Origin: Ktedonobacterales bacterium
GTDB taxonomy: Bacteria > Chloroflexota > Ktedonobacteria > Ktedonobacterales > DATBGS01
Length of the DNA stretch: 64,000 nt
Reading direction: 5' to 3'
Assembly (NCBI GenBank): GCA_036557285.1
Contig: DATBHW010000005.1
Span: 124,001-188,000, forward strand
The notes beneath the pieces were generated by a model that searched no databases, was not told the DNA's origin, and saw nothing but the letters and a program-made list of their open reading frames with translations. Each line of letters starts with the position of its first letter. The stretch's first letter is position 1. Both the position numbers and the translations under genes were made by a program. This document shows positions 61,197-64,000 of this stretch, in pieces.

Positions 61197-62156
61197 ATGG
61201 CCGTAAGGCAAGACGACGCTCAATCTTTGCTTCAAGAGCAGCAAAACACTAGCGCGCCGCAGGAGCAGCCTGGTAAAGGGGCAGAGTTGACCGGCAAGCT
61301 CCTGAAGAAGCGCCGCATAAATCTAGCGATCTTTCGCCCGGTAAAGATTCGCATTGGCCTGAGCATCCTTAGCTTCTTCATCTTGCTGGCGATCTTTGGG
61401 CCTTTATTGATTCACCAGGATCCACAAGCGTTCAGCGCGGACGTATTATCCGCTCCATCAGCAGCGCACTGGATGGGTACCACACAGACCGGACAGGATG
61501 TTTTTGCCCAAGTCATCAATGGAACCCGTATGACCTTGCTGGTGGGTTTCTCGGTTGGGGCGCTGGCAACGCTGCTCTCCGTTGTCATCGGCCTCACCGC
61601 CGGCTACTTTGGCGGCGTGATTGACGAGTGTATCTCGCTGCTCATCAATATCTTCCTGGTAATCCCGGCACTGCCGCTGACCATTGTACTGGCAGGGTAT
61701 GTTCCTGTGCGCGGACCTTTGCCGGTAGCTATTGTCATCAGCCTCACAGGCTGGGCCTGGGGCGCGCGGGTGCTGCGGGCGCAGACACTTTCTCTACGTC
61801 AGCGCGAGTTTGTCGAGGCCGCGCGCGCCAGCGGCGAAAGTACGTTCCGCATCATTTTCGCTGAGATTCTGCCAAATGAGCTGGCGATTGTCGCGTCAAG
61901 TCTGATCTTCACGATCATCTACGCGATCTTTTCTGAAGTTGGGCTGGAGTTCCTGGGTTTGAGCGATGTTACCGTCACCAGTTGGGGCAATATGCTCTTC
62001 TGGGCAACAAACAACCAGGCGCTGCTGTTGGGCGCGTGGTGGTGGATCGTGCCGCCAGGGCTGTGTATCGCGCTTTTGGGTGCGGGGCTGGCCTTTACGA
62101 ACTTCGGAATTGATGAACTCACCAATCCGCGTTTGCGCGATGCCTCGCGTGGTTAA
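61197..62156 (+). CDS. ABC transporter permease, DppC type
   Basis: 319 residues: a cytoplasmic leader of about 55 residues, then six membrane segments. It has DPQAFSADVLSAPSAAHWMGTTQTGQDVFAQVINGTRMTLLVG, the DppC/OppC N-terminal outer motif, and an EAA loop REFVEAARASGESTFRIIFAEILPNELA. It partners the preceding permease. The gap of 7 bases marks one operon. The leader is longer and more charged than usual. Confidence 0.94.
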   Translation: MAVRQDDAQSLLQEQQNTSAPQEQPGKGAELTGKLLKKRRINLAIFRPVKIRIGLSILSFFILLAIFGPLLIHQDPQAFSADVLSAPSAAHWMGTTQTGQDVFAQVINGTRMTLLVGFSVGALATLLSVVIGLTAGYFGGVIDECISLLINIFLVIPALPLTIVLAGYVPVRGPLPVAIVISLTGWAWGARVLRAQTLSLRQREFVEAARASGESTFRIIFAEILPNELAIVASSLIFTIIYAIFSEVGLEFLGLSDVTVTSWGNMLFWATNNQALLLGAWWWIVPPGLCIALLGAGLAFTNFGIDELTNPRLRDASRG

Positions 62157-62206
62157 AACAACGCCTGTATTTCTGTATCACTCCCCTTTAGGGAAAGGTG
62201 AAAGAG

Positions 62207-63337
62207 ATGATGACTGATCCGGTGCTGGAAGTGAAGCGCCTGAGTGTTGATTATGCAAGCGCGTCGGGAGCAGTTCACGCCGTTGATGATGTGAGTTTCA
62301 CACTGCGTCGTGGGCAAATCTTTGGCCTGGCAGGCGAGAGCGGCAGCGGGAAATCAACGCTGGCCTATGCGATTGCGCGCCTGCTGCGCCCTCCCGCTGT
62401 GGTGACGCAAGGAGAGGTCTGGTTCTACCCACGACCTGGCACAGAGAGCCAGAACAACGAATCGCTTTTAGCGCCAATCAACGTGCTTCACCTCACGCCA
62501 GCGGGACTTCGCGCCTTTCGCTGGCGCAGGCTCTCCATCGTCTTCCAAAGCGCGATGAATGCGCTCAACCCGGTACTCGACATCAGCACACAGATTACCG
62601 ATGTGCTGCGGGCGCACGAGCCTGGTATGTCGCGCAAAGCGCAGCAGGAGCGCGCGCTGGAATTGCTTCGATTGGTCGGCATTGCCCCGGATCGACTCCA
62701 CAGCTATCCACACGAATTGAGCGGTGGCATGCGCCAGCGGGCGATCATTGCAATTGCGCTGGCGCTGAACCCCGACATTATCATCATGGATGAACCCACC
62801 ACCGCGCTAGATGTAGTGGTACAGCGCGAGATTCTCGCCGAAATCAAAGGCTTGCGCGAGCGGTTGGGCTTTTCCGTAATCTTCATCACCCATGATCTTT
62901 CGCTGCTGCTGGAGATGAGCGATCAGCTAGCGATCATGTACGCTGGCCGTCTCGTGGAAACGGCCACACAACGCCAACTCAATCGCCAGCCGCGTCATCC
63001 CTACACCTATGGACTCCTGCACTCTTTTCCAAAATTGCGTGGTCCCCGACAAAGTATGACTGGCATTCCTGGCTCTCCGCCCGATCTGAGAGCCGCGCCA
63101 TCAGGTTGCGCCTTTCATCCCCGCTGCTCGTTCGCGTTTGAGGCGTGCCATACAGCCATCCCTGGACTCTTAACTCCCTGCCCTGACGAGCCAACCCAGC
63201 AGGTTGCCTGCCACCTTTACAACGCCAGTATGCAGCCGCCTGGCCTCCCCAGCGAGTTTTCCCCCTCAAATGGTACACCATCTGACCCCGAGCTACAAAA
63301 GGAACCCACTCATGAGCATTCTTCGCCCCTCTACTAA
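62207..63337 (+). CDS. ABC transporter ATP-binding protein, DppD type
   Basis: About 376 residues. Walker A GESGSGKST, Q-loop FQSAMNALNP, signature LSGGMRQR, Walker B IIIMDEPTTALD and the switch His in FITHDL are all present. The C-terminal oligopeptide/dipeptide domain RHPYTYGLLHSFPKLRG...GCAFHPRCSFAFEAC, with its Cys cluster, may bind an Fe-S centre as in some family members. ATG 62207 or 62210 is likely; an in-frame GTG (62198) is less so. The 3' end overlaps the next gene by 26 bases. Confidence 0.93.
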   Translation: MMTDPVLEVKRLSVDYASASGAVHAVDDVSFTLRRGQIFGLAGESGSGKSTLAYAIARLLRPPAVVTQGEVWFYPRPGTESQNNESLLAPINVLHLTPAGLRAFRWRRLSIVFQSAMNALNPVLDISTQITDVLRAHEPGMSRKAQQERALELLRLVGIAPDRLHSYPHELSGGMRQRAIIAIALALNPDIIIMDEPTTALDVVVQREILAEIKGLRERLGFSVIFITHDLSLLLEMSDQLAIMYAGRLVETATQRQLNRQPRHPYTYGLLHSFPKLRGPRQSMTGIPGSPPDLRAAPSGCAFHPRCSFAFEACHTAIPGLLTPCPDEPTQQVACHLYNASMQPPGLPSEFSPSNGTPSDPELQKEPTHEHSSPLY

Positions 63338-64000
63338 TCCCCCTGCTCACAGGGGAGGATCACATAGTACAGTCGAGTCTTCAACCTGTTCGGTTGAAGA
63401 GAACCTGCCAGTATTAGAGGCCGTTCATATACGCAAAGAGTTTCCGCTGCGTCGGCTGAGGCTCTTTGGTCCCAGGCGCGGAGTGAAAGCAGTGGAAGAT
63501 GTTTCGCTCTCATTGCGCCCCGGCCATTCGCTCGCTGTGGTAGGAGAAAGCGGGAGCGGCAAAACCACCGTAGCCCGTTTACTGGCGCAGCTCTATCCGC
63601 CAACGAGTGGCAGCATCCGCTTTCGTGGCGCTTCCGTTGGACGAATAAGAGGGAGAAAGGTCAGGGCCTATCGCCGCCATGTGCAACTGATCTTTCAAGA
63701 CCCGTTCTCTTCGCTCAATCCCATGCACACCATCAGGTATCATCTGAATCGTCCTCTGCGCTTGTATAGACATGCCCGCTCGGCTGCTGAAGAAGAGCAG
63801 CAGGTCAAAACCCTGCTGGAACGAGTCAACCTTGTGCCTGCCGAGCAGTTTATCAATAAGTTTCCCCACCAGTTGAGCGGCGGTCAGCGCCAGCGAGTAG
63901 CGATTGCTCGCGCGTTGGCAGCGCAGCCAGAGGTTCTGCTGGCCGACGAGCCGGTTTCCATGCTCGATGTATCAATCCGGCTGGACATCCTGAACCTTTT
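63312..64000 (+). CDS. ABC transporter ATP-binding protein, DppF type (partial, runs off window)
   Basis: The first 229 residues of the second importer ATPase, reading MSILRPSTNPPAHRGGSH onwards. Seen: GESGSGKTTVARLLAQLYPPTSG, FQDPFSSLNP, HQLSGGQRQRVAIARALAAQPEVLLADEP and SMLDVS. The gene starts at ATG 63312, inside the end of the preceding ATPase gene (26-base overlap), with AAAGGA about 9 bases upstream. An unusual leader of about 38 residues precedes the ABC domain. The C-terminus lies beyond the window. Confidence 0.92.
   Translation, partial: MSILRPSTNPPAHRGGSHSTVESSTCSVEENLPVLEAVHIRKEFPLRRLRLFGPRRGVKAVEDVSLSLRPGHSLAVVGESGSGKTTVARLLAQLYPPTSGSIRFRGASVGRIRGRKVRAYRRHVQLIFQDPFSSLNPMHTIRYHLNRPLRLYRHARSAAEEEQQVKTLLERVNLVPAEQFINKFPHQLSGGQRQRVAIARALAAQPEVLLADEPVSMLDVSIRLDILNL

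Overview
The window reads as bacterial chromosome, most likely from a Chloroflexota bacterium of the Ktedonobacteria type. This is inferred from gene style: many PAS/GAF sensor kinases with a four-helix membrane domain, class F-like sortase, PrsW protease, Ig-like repeat surface proteins, a pgeF-yggS-yggT cluster, and TTGACA/TATAAT-type promoters. No rRNA is present to fix the taxonomy.

Layout. 1-10.8 kb, minus strand: a division/housekeeping block (pgeF, yggS, DUF6391, yggT), then tilS, hpt and a GH35 beta-galactosidase, then pyruvate phosphate dikinase and a HEPN protein. 10.8-11.8 kb is gene-poor and holds a non-autonomous mobile element with a 9-bp target duplication, plus degenerate short repeats. 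11.9-15.6 kb, plus strand: an FHA-PrsW fusion, a proline-rich membrane protein and a sortase. 15.7-22.8 kb: acyl-CoA dehydrogenase, D-Ala-D-Ala ligase, a GNAT/enolase-superfamily pair, a membrane-anchored MurF-like ligase and an alpha/beta hydrolase. A second copy of the mobile element precedes the hydrolase. 23-23.7 kb: tRNA-Val and tRNA-Phe flank an unlisted 47-residue membrane peptide.

23.8-36.5 kb is a signalling island. It has four related sensor kinases without adjacent regulators, one of them frameshifted in its ATP lid, and one conventional HAMP kinase/OmpR regulator pair. Then come a Kef-type antiporter, a Nudix hydrolase, two tandem Crp-like regulators with a thioredoxin-like N-terminus, and a GH5 lipoprotein. 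From 56.7 down to 43.4 kb everything is on the minus strand: a GT39-type transferase, an Ig-repeat protein, an Ig-repeat/PP2C receptor phosphatase, a small unknown protein, a NarL-type regulator, a PQQ-propeller lipoprotein, a processive GT2, and a Tn3-like transposase whose first catalytic Asp is Asn. 57-64 kb, plus strand: a LacI regulator with its own promoter and operator, and an oligopeptide/oligosaccharide-type ABC importer (SBP, two permeases, two ATPases) that runs off the window end.

Most interesting points: the MITE-like family with both ends and target duplications visible; the Trx-fold-Crp pair; the Ig-repeat receptor phosphatase operon; the MurF-like protein whose substrate domain is replaced by membrane helices; and the DDE-altered Tn3-like protein translationally coupled to a glycosyltransferase.
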